NCBI GenBank assembly: GCA_025355505.1
Contig: JANXZM010000088.1
Coordinates: forward strand, 1-41,465
Source: Acidobacteriaceae bacterium
Lineage (GTDB): Bacteria > Acidobacteriota > Terriglobia > Terriglobales > Acidobacteriaceae
Length of the DNA stretch: 41,465 nt
Direction: 5' to 3'
Made by a program: the position numbers and the translations under genes. Below the pieces are notes generated by a model. It was not told the DNA's origin and did no database searches. It saw only the letters and a program-made list of their open reading frames with translations. Below, piece after piece: positions 17,427 to 25,571 of the stretch; the first letter of the stretch is position 1, and the number at the start of each line of letters is the position of its first letter.

Positions 17427-18641
17427 TCATCCGAGAATTCCCATCTTCTTCCCTACCCGCTGCAGCACTTCGAGCGCCCGCTGCAGTTCTTCTTTCGTGT
17501 GCGTGGCGGTCATGATGGTTCGGATGCGCGCTTTGCCTTCGGGGACGGTCGGAGATGCGATCCCGGTTCCGAGCACGCCTTCTTTAAACAGTTCGCGGGA
17601 AAAATCCATGGTCAGGCGACCGTCGCCAATGATGATCGGCGTGATCGGCGTTTCGCTGGCGGGAGTTGTCTGGCCGCCGATGTTGAAGCCGAGCAGGCCG
17701 AGTTCTTTCTTCCAGAAGCGCGTGTTCGCCCAGAGCTGCTCCATCCACTGCGGCTCGGTTTCAAGAACATCGAAAGCCGCAATGCAGGTGGCCGCGACCG
17801 ACGGCGGATGAGACGTCGAAAACAGAAAGGGCCGCGCGCGGTGATAAAGGAAATCGATCAAATCGCGCGTGCCGCAGACGTATCCACCGAGAGCGCCGAT
17901 TGCTTTCGACAAGGTTCCGACCTGAATGTCAACGCGCCCGTGCATCGAAAAATGATCGATGGTGCCGCGTCCCTGGCGGCCGAGGACGCCGGAAGAATGC
18001 GCGTCGTCCACCATCATGATCGCGCCGTATTTTTCGGCCGCCTCGCACAGTCCGGGCAGCGGACCGATGTCGCCGTCCATCGAGAACACGCCGTCGGAGA
18101 TGAGCAGCTTCTTTCCCGGCTGGTTCTTCACGCTGGCCAGTTGCTCTTCGGCGTGGGCGACGTCTTTGTGACGGAAGACGAGAATCTTCGCCCGTGAAAG
18201 ACGGCAGCCATCGATGATCGAGGCGTGATTCAGCTCGTCGGAGACGATAAAGTCGTCTTTGCCGAGGAAAGACGAGACCGTGCCCGCGTTCGCCGTGAAT
18301 CCCGACTGGAAAACCACGCAGGCCTCGACATTTTTGAAGCGCGCGATCTTCTCTTCCAGCTCCATATGGATTTTCATGGTGCCCGCAATGGTGCGCACCG
18401 CGCCCGATCCGACGCCATACTTGCGCGTGGCTGCAAGCGCCGCTTCGCGCAGTTTGGGATGCGTCGTGAACCCGAGGTAATTGTTCGAGGCGAGGTTGAT
18501 GACTCGCTTGCCGTCGAAGGTACAGACCGGCGCCTGCTCGTCTTCCAGGACGCGCAGCTTGAAGTGCGTGCCCTTCGCCTTGAGTTCGTCGAGCTGCTCG
18601 GTCAGGAACGAAAGCGGATTGGTGCGGGTGGCGGTCGGCAT
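17427..18641 (-). CDS. kbl: Glycine C-acetyltransferase (2-amino-3-ketobutyrate CoA ligase)
   Basis: PLP enzyme of the alpha-oxoamine synthase family; cleaves 2-amino-3-ketobutyrate with CoA to glycine and acetyl-CoA, the second step of threonine degradation. The 404-residue protein has the cofactor motif VDDAHSSGVLGRQGRGTIDH, and the PLP lysine in VGTLSKAIGALGGYV. 8-amino-7-oxononanoate synthase (BioF) has the same fold; the presence of tdh in this window and the full-length match favour Kbl, but the distinction is by context and similarity. An 8-bp inverted repeat lies 16-45 bp upstream. Confidence 0.88.
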   Translation of the reverse strand: MPTATRTNPLSFLTEQLDELKAKGTHFKLRVLEDEQAPVCTFDGKRVINLASNNYLGFTTHPKLREAALAATRKYGVGSGAVRTIAGTMKIHMELEEKIARFKNVEACVVFQSGFTANAGTVSSFLGKDDFIVSDELNHASIIDGCRLSRAKILVFRHKDVAHAEEQLASVKNQPGKKLLISDGVFSMDGDIGPLPGLCEAAEKYGAIMMVDDAHSSGVLGRQGRGTIDHFSMHGRVDIQVGTLSKAIGALGGYVCGTRDLIDFLYHRARPFLFSTSHPPSVAATCIAAFDVLETEPQWMEQLWANTRFWKKELGLLGFNIGGQTTPASETPITPIIIGDGRLTMDFSRELFKEGVLGTGIASPTVPEGKARIRTIMTATHTKEELQRALEVLQRVGKKMGILG

Positions 18642-18656
18642 GTCTTACCTCGAATC

Positions 18657-18685
18657 GGTATTAGGAGCTTAATTAGTCTAATACC
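18657..18685. promoter_or_regulatory. Inverted repeat upstream of kbl
   Basis: GGTATTAG (18657-18664) and CTAATACC (18678-18685) are perfect reverse complements separated by 13 bp, just before the kbl start on the minus strand. It could be an operator for a dimeric regulator or a leader hairpin. The right arm also begins the dispersed repeat copy that follows, so the pairing may instead be a by-product of that element. Confidence 0.4.
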
Positions 18686-18699
18686 GGCGCCGCAACCGC

Positions 18700-18803
18700 G
18701 TGCCGGTGGAGAGCCGGGCGCCCTCGCCCGGGCCGCCGAACTGCCGGACGGGCGAGACGCCCGTCGCTCCACCGCACGGCTCATCGCGCGGTAACGGTAC
18801 TAG
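18700..18803. repeat. Dispersed GC-rich repeat, copy 1
   Basis: Begins GTGCCGGTGGAGAGCCGGGCG, contains ACGGGCGAGACGCCCGTCGC (an inverted repeat), CTCCAC, then CTCATCGCGCGGTAACGGTACTAG. A second copy at 23339-23434 matches along its whole length with small changes. Both are intergenic and contain nested palindromes, so they look like a non-autonomous mobile or REP-type element of this genome. This copy ends at the last codons of the YbaK gene (stop at 18800). Confidence 0.8.
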
Positions 18804-19288
18804 ATATTCTTCCTGGGTTCTGCAAGCGCCGCGATCGTTCCTTTGATCGCGCGCAGATAGTCCGCGGGCGCGATCAGAATCTGCAGGCCGCGAACGCCTG
18901 CCGAAATGGAAACAACGTCAAACAGTTTGATCGTGTCGTCCACGTACACGGGGAAATTGCGCTTGGCCGCGAGCGCGGTCACTCCGCCGCGAATGTAACC
19001 GGTGAGCGCTTGCAGCTCTTTCACCGGGACAAGCTGTATCTTTCTCTCCCCCGCCGCGGTCGCCAGCGCCTTCAGATTTAGCTCTTGATTTCCGGGGATC
19101 ACCGCCACAGCAATTCCGTTTCGATCGCCGCGCGCGACCAGCGTTTTGAAAACCTGCTCTGGCGGCAACCCGATCTTGGCCGCAACCGTTTCCGCGGCGA
19201 GGTCGTCGGGATCCACCTCGTACTCGCGCAGTTCGTAGTGGATTCCCATCCGATCCAGCAGCCGCGCGGCGTTAGTCTTCTGAGCCAT
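18800..19288 (-). CDS. ybaK: Cys-tRNA(Pro)/Cys-tRNA deacylase, YbaK/EbsC family
   Basis: Editing enzyme that hydrolyses cysteine mis-attached to tRNA-Pro. The 162-residue protein has the YbaK features YELREYEVDPDDLAAETVA, a QVFKTLVARGD segment with the catalytic Lys, and the VTALAAKRNFPVYVDD region preceded by GYIRGG. Length is normal for stand-alone YbaK. The stop is located at the edge of the dispersed repeat. ATG at 19288 is the only sensible start. Substrate specificity within the family (Cys versus other amino acids) cannot be settled here. Confidence 0.9.
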   Translation of the reverse strand: MAQKTNAARLLDRMGIHYELREYEVDPDDLAAETVAAKIGLPPEQVFKTLVARGDRNGIAVAVIPGNQELNLKALATAAGERKIQLVPVKELQALTGYIRGGVTALAAKRNFPVYVDDTIKLFDVVSISAGVRGLQILIAPADYLRAIKGTIAALAEPRKNI

Positions 19289-19357
19289 TGTTTTCTGAGC
19301 CGGTTTTACGTTGTATAGTTTTCAATGATTCTCTTTGAGCTTTGAAGGAGGCTTATC

Positions 19358-19711
19358 GTGCGTCTTCTGCTCCATTGGATTCTAAGCGCTGTAGCGGTCT
19401 GGATCGTTGCCCACATCGTGCCGGGCATTAGCGTTAGCAGCCCGGCGGCGGCACTGATCGCGGCACTGGTCATCGGCCTGGTCAACGCAACACTTGGATT
19501 GCTGCTCAAGATCCTCACTTTTCCGCTGACGATTCTGACACTCGGCCTGTTCTGGTTCGTGATCAACGCGCTGATGCTGGAACTGGCGGCGTGGCTGATG
19601 CGTGGATTCTACGTGCAAAACTTCGTGGCCGCTCTGATCGGCGCCGTCATGCTGAGCTTGGTGAGTTCGGTGCTGCAATGGCTGGTCATCCCGAGCCGCA
19701 AAGAGCGCTAA
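19358..19711 (+). CDS. Phage holin family 4 (DUF360-type) membrane protein
   Basis: The 117-residue protein has four hydrophobic helices with the conserved segment PGISVSSPAAALIAALVIGL followed by VNATLG, and a second LTFPLTILTLGLFWFVINAL, the signature of the 'phage holin superfamily IV' proteins common on bacterial chromosomes. They are annotated as holins by distant similarity; a lysis role is not established and no phage genes are near. The GTG at 19358 has a strong GGAGG 7 bp upstream. The stop overlaps the convergent ATP-grasp stop by 4 bp. Confidence 0.88.
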   Translation: MRLLLHWILSAVAVWIVAHIVPGISVSSPAAALIAALVIGLVNATLGLLLKILTFPLTILTLGLFWFVINALMLELAAWLMRGFYVQNFVAALIGAVMLSLVSSVLQWLVIPSRKER

Positions 19712-20592
19712 GCAACTGGAAGCCCGGCCAACTTAACGATAGCGTCCGCGAATTTCTGCGCCGCGCCGTCATGGGCGCGAAAAAAAAGTTCGGGCTCGAT
19801 TAACTCCAGCTCCATCAGCACAAATTCATTCGCGACTTCAACACCATCGACCCTTGCGTATAACAGGGGACTGTCTATTTTTTGTATAACGCCCTTGGCA
19901 GTCGCTACCAGCGCAGGCGACGGGATTTCATCGCTCAAGTAGCCGCCGAAGTCTTTCTGGACGCGAAAATCTCCGACGTTGGCCCGTTTCAAAACTGCAT
20001 GGCTGTATTGATTGCCAAAAAAGACGAACGACCATTCTCCGCGGGTCTGCACTTCGGTGACGAACGGCTGGACCAAGGCGCCTCTCTGTTCAAGTATCGA
20101 ATCGAGCTTCGACTGATCTTCCGCCGCCCTCGCACGAGAAGTGATCCAGGTGCTCCACGCGGTAGCGGAGATGGCTGGTTTAATCACTGCCTGATCCCAC
20201 TGCGAGTCAAATAAAACTGCCTTCAGATCAACCACCTCACCACGGCCGACCCAGACGGTTGGCGTCACTGCCACACCTTGCTCCGACAATTTGCGGAGAT
20301 AAATCTTGTCAATATTATTGCGGATCACTGACGCCGAATTCCACAGACGGACTTTCCGCCGCTCCATTTCAGCAAGCCAGGCCAGGAACTCGCGATGGCG
20401 GCGATGATAGTCCCAAGCCGATCGTACGATCACAGCATCGAAAGTTTCCCACCCGATTGCAGAAGCGTCCCACGCGATGACGGAGATGGAAAAACCAAGT
20501 TGAATGAGATGGTCGGCTGCGATTGAGTCGTCCGTCGTTAAGCTCCCCAGCTCGCGACAGGTGACCATGGCGATGTTGAGTTGAGGAGGCAT
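19708..20592 (-). CDS. ATP-grasp family protein
   Basis: The 294-residue protein has an N-terminal pre-ATP-grasp domain (NIAMVTCRELGSLTTDD, then VIVRSAWDYHRRHREFLAWL) and a C-terminal ATP-grasp fold with AVIKPAISATAWST (ATP lysine), GALVQPFVTEVQTRGEWS and VANEFVLMELELIEPELFFR, where the acidic cluster binds magnesium. The lay-out resembles glutathione-synthetase-like and DcsG-like ligases that join a carboxylate to an amine, but the substrate is unknown. It is alone: no obvious biosynthetic partner gene adjoins it, and its stop overlaps the holin-like gene. Confidence 0.8.
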   Translation of the reverse strand: MPPQLNIAMVTCRELGSLTTDDSIAADHLIQLGFSISVIAWDASAIGWETFDAVIVRSAWDYHRRHREFLAWLAEMERRKVRLWNSASVIRNNIDKIYLRKLSEQGVAVTPTVWVGRGEVVDLKAVLFDSQWDQAVIKPAISATAWSTWITSRARAAEDQSKLDSILEQRGALVQPFVTEVQTRGEWSFVFFGNQYSHAVLKRANVGDFRVQKDFGGYLSDEIPSPALVATAKGVIQKIDSPLLYARVDGVEVANEFVLMELELIEPELFFRAHDGAAQKFADAIVKLAGLPVA

Positions 20593-20649
20593 CCATCTTC
20601 ACCGCTACCTGGTGCTGAATTATAAGGTGGAGCGCAACGCAGATCGGAT

Positions 20650-21270
20650 TTACCGGTGGAGCAGGGCGAACACCCGCTGCACTTGTTGCTCGGTGGAATC
20701 GGGCGATCCGGAGTTATCGATTACGAAATCGGCGGCTTTGATTTTTTCTTCGTCGGGGATTTGTGCTGCTATGCGGCGCGTTACTTCGGCACGGGCAGCG
20801 TCTTCCGAAATTCCGAGGCGACGAGCAAAACGCTGAATGCGCTGTTCGGGATGGCAGGTCACAACGATCAAACGGTCGAAACGGCCGGCGGCGCGCGCTT
20901 CGAGGATGAGGGCAGCTTCGACGATGGCGATGGCGCCCGGATCGCGGCGCCCGATCTCTTCCATCCACTGGTTTTCGTGCGCGATTACGGCGGGGTGGAC
21001 AATCTCGTTGAGTTCCCGGACGCGGGGGGGCGCGCTGCCCGGCGTGCTGAACGCGGCTTCGGCGAGATTGGGGCGGTTGATGGTTCCGTCGGGATTCAGG
21101 ATTTCGCGGCCGAAGCGGCGAACCACTTCCTCATAGACCGCGCAGCCGGGCTGCATGAGTTCGTGCGCGACAGCATCCGACTGGATCAGGTACGCGCCGA
21201 GTTTGACAAACATCTCGCCGACAGCGGATTTGCCGCTTGCGATGCCGCCGGTGAGGCCGAGTTTTAGCAA
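20650..21270 (-). CDS. coaE: Dephospho-CoA kinase
   Basis: Phosphorylates the 3'-OH of dephospho-CoA, the last step of CoA synthesis. The protein has the P-loop LGLTGGIASGKSAV, the DAVAHELMQPG motif and HPAVIAHEN, as in CoaE. The frame is open to ATG 21369, which would add 33 residues without family similarity. A TTG at 21270 gives the usual start, MLKLGLTGG, so I prefer it (206 residues). If the ATG is right, it begins just 7 bp after folD. The gene is downstream of folD on the same strand and probably co-transcribed with it. Confidence 0.92.
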   Translation of the reverse strand: MLKLGLTGGIASGKSAVGEMFVKLGAYLIQSDAVAHELMQPGCAVYEEVVRRFGREILNPDGTINRPNLAEAAFSTPGSAPPRVRELNEIVHPAVIAHENQWMEEIGRRDPGAIAIVEAALILEARAAGRFDRLIVVTCHPEQRIQRFARRLGISEDAARAEVTRRIAAQIPDEEKIKAADFVIDNSGSPDSTEQQVQRVFALLHR

Positions 21271-21376
21271 TGGGTGCTCGCAGTCGATGGCAAAAGTTGA
21301 ACGGCCCTCAGCGCCTAAGCCGCTTGTATCGCGGCTTCTAACCGCGCGGCTGGCGGCGCGCCCCTTCAAAACAAAG

Positions 21377-22306
<930 letters not shown>

Positions 22307-22422
22307 TCCACCTCAGCTCGCAGTAAATTGAAAGCCGATTCTACCGCATCGGACCTCCCTGTGTTCCCCGTGGTAAAGAAGTTGTCTTTGACTGCGTCGC
22401 GCAGCATTACAATGATGTCACC

Positions 22423-22593
22423 ATGATTTCTCAGGATCTGCTTGACATGCTGGTCTGCCCGGTCTGCAAGAAGCCGGTGGCCCTGAATCCGAACGGCGCA
22501 AGCCTGAAATGCGCAGACTGCCGCCGTGTGTACCCCATTCAGGACGACATCCCGATCATGCTCGTGGACGCGGCTACGATTGACCCCGCCTGA
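22423..22593 (+). CDS. Trm112-family zinc-ribbon protein (56 aa)
   Basis: The 56-residue protein reads MISQDLLDMLVCPVCKKPV and later LKCADCRRVYPI, ending with DDIPIMLVD. This is the bacterial Trm112/YcaR pattern: two CxxC pairs (residues 12-15 and 30-33) binding zinc and a conserved IPIML tail. Relatives act as partners or stabilisers of methyltransferases; YcaR-like proteins are often linked to cell-envelope genes. Here it stands alone, divergent from folD. No specific partner is adjacent. Confidence 0.88.
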   Translation: MISQDLLDMLVCPVCKKPVALNPNGASLKCADCRRVYPIQDDIPIMLVDAATIDPA

Positions 22594-22873
22594 AGCCGGA
22601 GCCGGCAGATCACACGACAGATCACACGACAAAGTCCGGTTCTCTCCCGCGACGAAACGACATTTAGTGTCATTCTGGCAACAACCGCCGTTGTTATGTC
22701 TTCCGCTCGCCTGCCGATGATATCCTCGCAACCTTTTGCAAAATCTTGGGTTCTAAGAGCTTACAGTTCCAAGAATGCGTACCGGAGGGTGTACCAACGT
22801 TACGGCATTACGATTGCATGAAACGAAGTAGGTTGCCGATGAATCTAACTGGGCAACGGTAGGGAGGTCGAAG

Positions 22874-23116
22874 ATGAGAATGGCCATGAAGGAAAGGTTT
22901 ACGGTGACGGAACTGTGCGCCTTGAGAAACGACCTACTCCAGGGCGGCATGGTGGATTCCCGCGAAGCGGCCGAACTGCTGCAGGTTTTTTTGATGGGGC
23001 GCGGCTATGGCGTTTCGCAGTCAGCTGCGATCGACGCCGCCGGGCGGGTGGAGATGGCGGGCTGTTCTCTGCCGGTGCTGGAGCGTGAACTGGAAGGGCT
23101 CGCGCTGGTGATGTAA
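22874..23116 (+). CDS. Small conserved-looking protein of unknown function (80 aa)
   Basis: Starts at ATG 22874 with GGGAGG 8 bp upstream. The 80-residue protein is mostly helical: RFTVTELCALRNDLL, GMVDSREAAELLQVFLMGRG and VLERELEGLALVM. I do not recognise a family. It has no membrane helix or signal. About 280 bp without genes precede it, containing an AACAAC/GTTGTT inverted repeat (about 22679-22694). A terminator hairpin about 120 bp later closes the unit, supporting a real, independently transcribed gene. Confidence 0.6.
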   Translation: MRMAMKERFTVTELCALRNDLLQGGMVDSREAAELLQVFLMGRGYGVSQSAAIDAAGRVEMAGCSLPVLERELEGLALVM

Positions 23117-23234
23117 GGTTTCTCACAACGATGCTTGGCGCAACGATAAAGACTAAAACAACGATTCGAGACTAAAACGAGGTTAACGGGAAACTGATCT
23201 AGCTTAACTCAGCGATTGACAGTTTCTCAGTACG

Positions 23235-23263
23235 AAAAGCCGGGCCCAATCGCCCGGCCTTTT
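23235..23263 (+). terminator. Rho-independent terminator of the 80-aa gene
   Basis: AAAAGCCGGGC, a six-base loop and GCCCGGCCTTTT: a 7-bp GC stem flanked by A and T runs, about 120 bp after the 80-residue gene. It could act in both directions. Confidence 0.75.
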
Positions 23264-23338
23264 GCCTTTCTGGAGCGTTTCTTCGGGCGCGAGTTTCCCT
23301 CCTGATTGAAGATCATGACGCCGGGCATGGCGTGAGAT

Positions 23339-23434
23339 GTGCCCGTGGAGAGCCGGGCGTCCCCGCCCGGCAAGACGGGCGAGACGCCCGTCGCTCCACT
23401 GTATGTATGACTCATCACGCGGTCACGGTACTAG
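23339..23434. repeat. Dispersed GC-rich repeat, copy 2
   Basis: Starts GTGCCCGTGGAGAGCCGGGCG, has the same ACGGGCGAGACGCCCGTCGC palindrome and ends CTCATCACGCGGTCACGGTACTAG, matching the copy at 18700-18803 apart from point changes and an internal deletion of several bases. It lies between the 80-residue gene and the toxin gene. Confidence 0.8.
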
Positions 23435-23793
23435 CGGTTCTCCGCAGCCTTTTGTAGTGCCCGCGCGATTTCTTCTGGGTCAGTTTCTGGCGCGAACTAC
23501 ACCGGCCTGGTTCGCGCCGCTATCCTCGCAGAAACACGTAGCAGCCTGCCGTGAATCTCCAGCGCCAAACCCAGCGCCTAAAGGCGCATTCACAACACGA
23601 CACTTACGCTATGCCCTAAAAGCAATACCCTGATACAAATCGTGCTTACACCACGGGCAGGCAGGCACAGGCGCCACCCCAACGCTCGAAATCGTCCAGT
23701 AAATCCAGCACACTTGCCCGCACACCCTGTTTAGTAGCACAATGCCCAGAATGTTACATGGGTGACTGCGCTCGAGGCGTAGTCTGGGGCCAG

Positions 23794-24339
23794 ATGACTA
23801 AGTCTTTCAGAATTTGCGCAGTGATCGTCCGCATCGTTTTCGCCCTGGGACTGTGCGGCCTGATCTCGTGCCAGCCACCCGCCTCCACGGATGGGGCGGG
23901 TTCGGCGCCGTCTTCATCTATCGCCGTACGGGCGGCCGAGATTCATCCGATGAATGGTCCTGTGCGCGACCTCAGCCAGGACGAGGCCGCCGGCGGACAT
24001 ATTCTGCGCAAGCATGTTGGGCAGACCGATGAGCAACTGCGCGAGCGTCTGGAGCGCGAACGCCGCATTACGGGCGCGTCGACCTACACTGACCGCCCGG
24101 CCGCTGAACATGCTGTGGGCGCAGCCATCGCAGAATCGCAGGATCGAATCCAGCGCTGGCTCAGTCGCTCGGGTGGACATCCTAATTTTGTGCTCGACTA
24201 CCACAGCCCGACTTCGATCGGCCGCACCATCAATCGTGGCGAGAACCAGTCGCGTCCGTGCGCGCACGCGCTGGTCGTATTGAAGTATGCCGGGCCTGAC
24301 GATTACTACGTTCTGACTTCTTATCCGGAGTGCCGCTAA
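23794..24339 (+). CDS. Putative secreted RNase A-like toxin (CdiA-CT RNase A domain)
   Basis: The 181-residue protein has a lipoprotein-type leader ending in LISC (Cys26), a Ser/Ala-rich spacer and then a C-terminal domain (about residues 57-181) matching the bacterial RNase A-like toxin domain described in CdiA-CT proteins: GGHILRKHVGQ, STYTDR, a RIQRWLS helix, and VLTSYPE near the end. His74, Arg85, Thr175 and Tyr177 have the spacing I recall for the catalytic residues of the Yersinia kristensenii CdiA toxin. Start: the ATG at 23794 follows GGGG and opens the leader; ATG 23758 would precede it with unrelated residues. Downstream gene overlaps by one base (TAATG) and is a CdiI-like immunity protein. 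Here the toxin has no large CdiA or Rhs carrier, so the delivery route is unknown. Confidence 0.8.
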   Translation: MTKSFRICAVIVRIVFALGLCGLISCQPPASTDGAGSAPSSSIAVRAAEIHPMNGPVRDLSQDEAAGGHILRKHVGQTDEQLRERLERERRITGASTYTDRPAAEHAVGAAIAESQDRIQRWLSRSGGHPNFVLDYHSPTSIGRTINRGENQSRPCAHALVVLKYAGPDDYYVLTSYPECR

Positions 24340-24674
24340 TGAACCCGAAGCCGGAAATCACCGCCGCCAACTTTCCCGCGCTGCATACCTTCCTGCGGGG
24401 CTACTTCCATGAGGATGTCGCCGATGAGTACGGAACTCCTCCGGAAGCGGCCGATCAGTTTTGCGACGACGCCGAAACCGACGAGCGCATTCCAGTTGCG
24501 CGGGAGTGGCAGCAGGTCGTGGAACTGACGCGGGCACAGCCCGCCGCTCTGAATGCGGCATTGAAGAAACTGGGCAGCGCGATTAAGTTGAATGAAGAAG
24601 AGATTCCGGAGGTTACGGCGATCTTCGCGCGTTACCTGGCGGTGAAACCGCACCGGCGGGTGGCGAACGAGTGA
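24339..24674 (+). CDS. CdiI-type immunity protein for the RNase A-like toxin
   Basis: The 111-residue acidic cytosolic protein has the pattern FPALHTFLRGYFHEDVADEY followed by a series of amphipathic helices, as in the CdiI_2 family of contact-dependent inhibition immunity proteins (the FLRGYxHxD motif is diagnostic). It starts at ATG 24339, which shares its A with the toxin stop (TAATG), so the two proteins are translationally coupled, the usual arrangement for a toxin and its protector. A GTG at 24330 in the same frame is possible but less likely. It has no signal peptide, consistent with binding the toxin inside the cell. Confidence 0.8.
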   Translation: MNPKPEITAANFPALHTFLRGYFHEDVADEYGTPPEAADQFCDDAETDERIPVAREWQQVVELTRAQPAALNAALKKLGSAIKLNEEEIPEVTAIFARYLAVKPHRRVANE

Positions 24675-24692
24675 AGGTTTAGGAAAAGACCC

Positions 24693-24710
24693 GACGCGGC
24701 AAGCCGCGTT
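24693..24710. terminator. Hairpin between convergent genes
   Basis: GACGCGGC, AA, GCCGCGTT: an 8-bp palindrome in the 49-bp gap between the immunity gene and the AhpD-like gene, placed to end transcription from either side. An almost identical palindrome with TT in the centre occurs inside the zinc-ribbon gene at 4436-4453, so it may also be a small repeat of this genome. Confidence 0.45.
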
Positions 24711-24723
24711 CTACCTTCTCGCA

Positions 24724-25293
24724 TTAAGGCTCCCGGCCTACACCCAGCGCGTCGGCTACGCGGTTGATGTAGTTGAACCAGGAAGCAATCAGCGTGATCT
24801 GCAGGATGGCCTGATCCTCGAAGCCTGCGGCCCGTAATTTCTCGTGATCGTCTTTGCAGACCTTGGTCGCGTCTTTGGTGAGCTTCACGACGTAATCGAC
24901 CATCACGCGCTCCTGCGGTGAGATGGACGCGGTGGTGTAATCGCGTTCCAGCGCTTCGACCAGTCCCTTATCCAGCGTGACGCGACGCAGAAACTCTGCG
25001 TGGGACTCGATTCAATACACGCACCGGTTGGTCACCGAGACCATGGTGGCGATCATCTCGTGATGACGCCGCTGCAGCGGCAGGTCGGGAGACATCAGCG
25101 CGCCGAAGGTCGAGAAGGCATGGTAAAGCGCCTGCGGGATGAGCGAGTGAGAGGCGACAATCAGCGAGCCGCCGCCTTCGGCAGGATGGATGGGAACGGC
25201 GTACTCCTGCGGATAAAGCGGCTTCTGCCCTTCCATTGCCTGCCGCAGTTCGTCGTCAGCTTCCGAGAACGGAATGGTACGAATCCAGGTCAT
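24724..25293 (-). CDS. AhpD-like peroxidase-related protein, candidate selenoprotein (in-frame UGA)
   Basis: Reads as one 189-residue carboxymuconolactone-decarboxylase/AhpD-like protein (peroxidase-related family) if the TGA at 25012-25014 is read through. Start is ATG 25293 (MTWIRTIPF), with GGAGGG about 11 bp upstream. N-terminal part: [27 protein letters not shown] and [12 protein letters not shown], then TGA, then [12 protein letters not shown] and a normal C-terminus ([17 protein letters not shown]). The TGA is exactly where family members have the second Cys of the redox CxxC (CVYC), so it would encode CxxU, with Cys91 and Sec94. The frame continues open for 95 further codons, and a perfect hairpin follows. 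The alternatives are a nonsense pseudogene or a sequencing error; the two halves would otherwise look like separate genes at 25012-25293 and 24724-24906. Confidence 0.8.
24985..25014 (-). promoter_or_regulatory. Candidate bacterial SECIS element after UGA
   Basis: On the mRNA, the UGA is followed after 10 bases by ACGCAGA-GUU-UCUGCGU: a perfect 7-bp stem with a three-base loop starting with G. The loop G lies 18 bases after the UGA, within the known range for bacterial SECIS elements (about 16-37) and close to the position in E. coli fdhF. It lies inside the coding sequence, as bacterial SECIS elements do. Its function is inferred from structure alone. Confidence 0.7.
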
Positions 25294-25571
25294 GGTTCGA
25301 TTTGCCCTCCACCCGGAGTTGCCGGCAAAGCATGCCTGCAATTCGGGCGTTTCCTCACCCTACACGCAGACCCCCGCAGTTGCCAATCGTTGCAAAGCGC
25401 TACCGGGCTTGGTGCTGGTAGCATGAACCTGAGCGGCTGCGGAATGCGCAAGTAAACATTCTATTGTGACGCAAGCTCACTGCGTTTCATTGCCGGCGGT
25501 CGATACTATTGGTCCAGGCGAGCTTCGTCTCGCGTTATATTTCGCTTGCAGTTGTTCTCAGGAGAACTCGG

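Larger units (their letters stand above)
23117..23793. other. Long intergenic stretch before the toxin gene
   Basis: 677 bp without a supported gene. It holds a terminator hairpin (23235-23263), the second copy of the dispersed repeat (23339-23434), and about 360 bp in which I see only short open frames. The toxin promoter should lie in the last part, but no convincing -35/-10 pair stands out. Confidence 0.5.
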
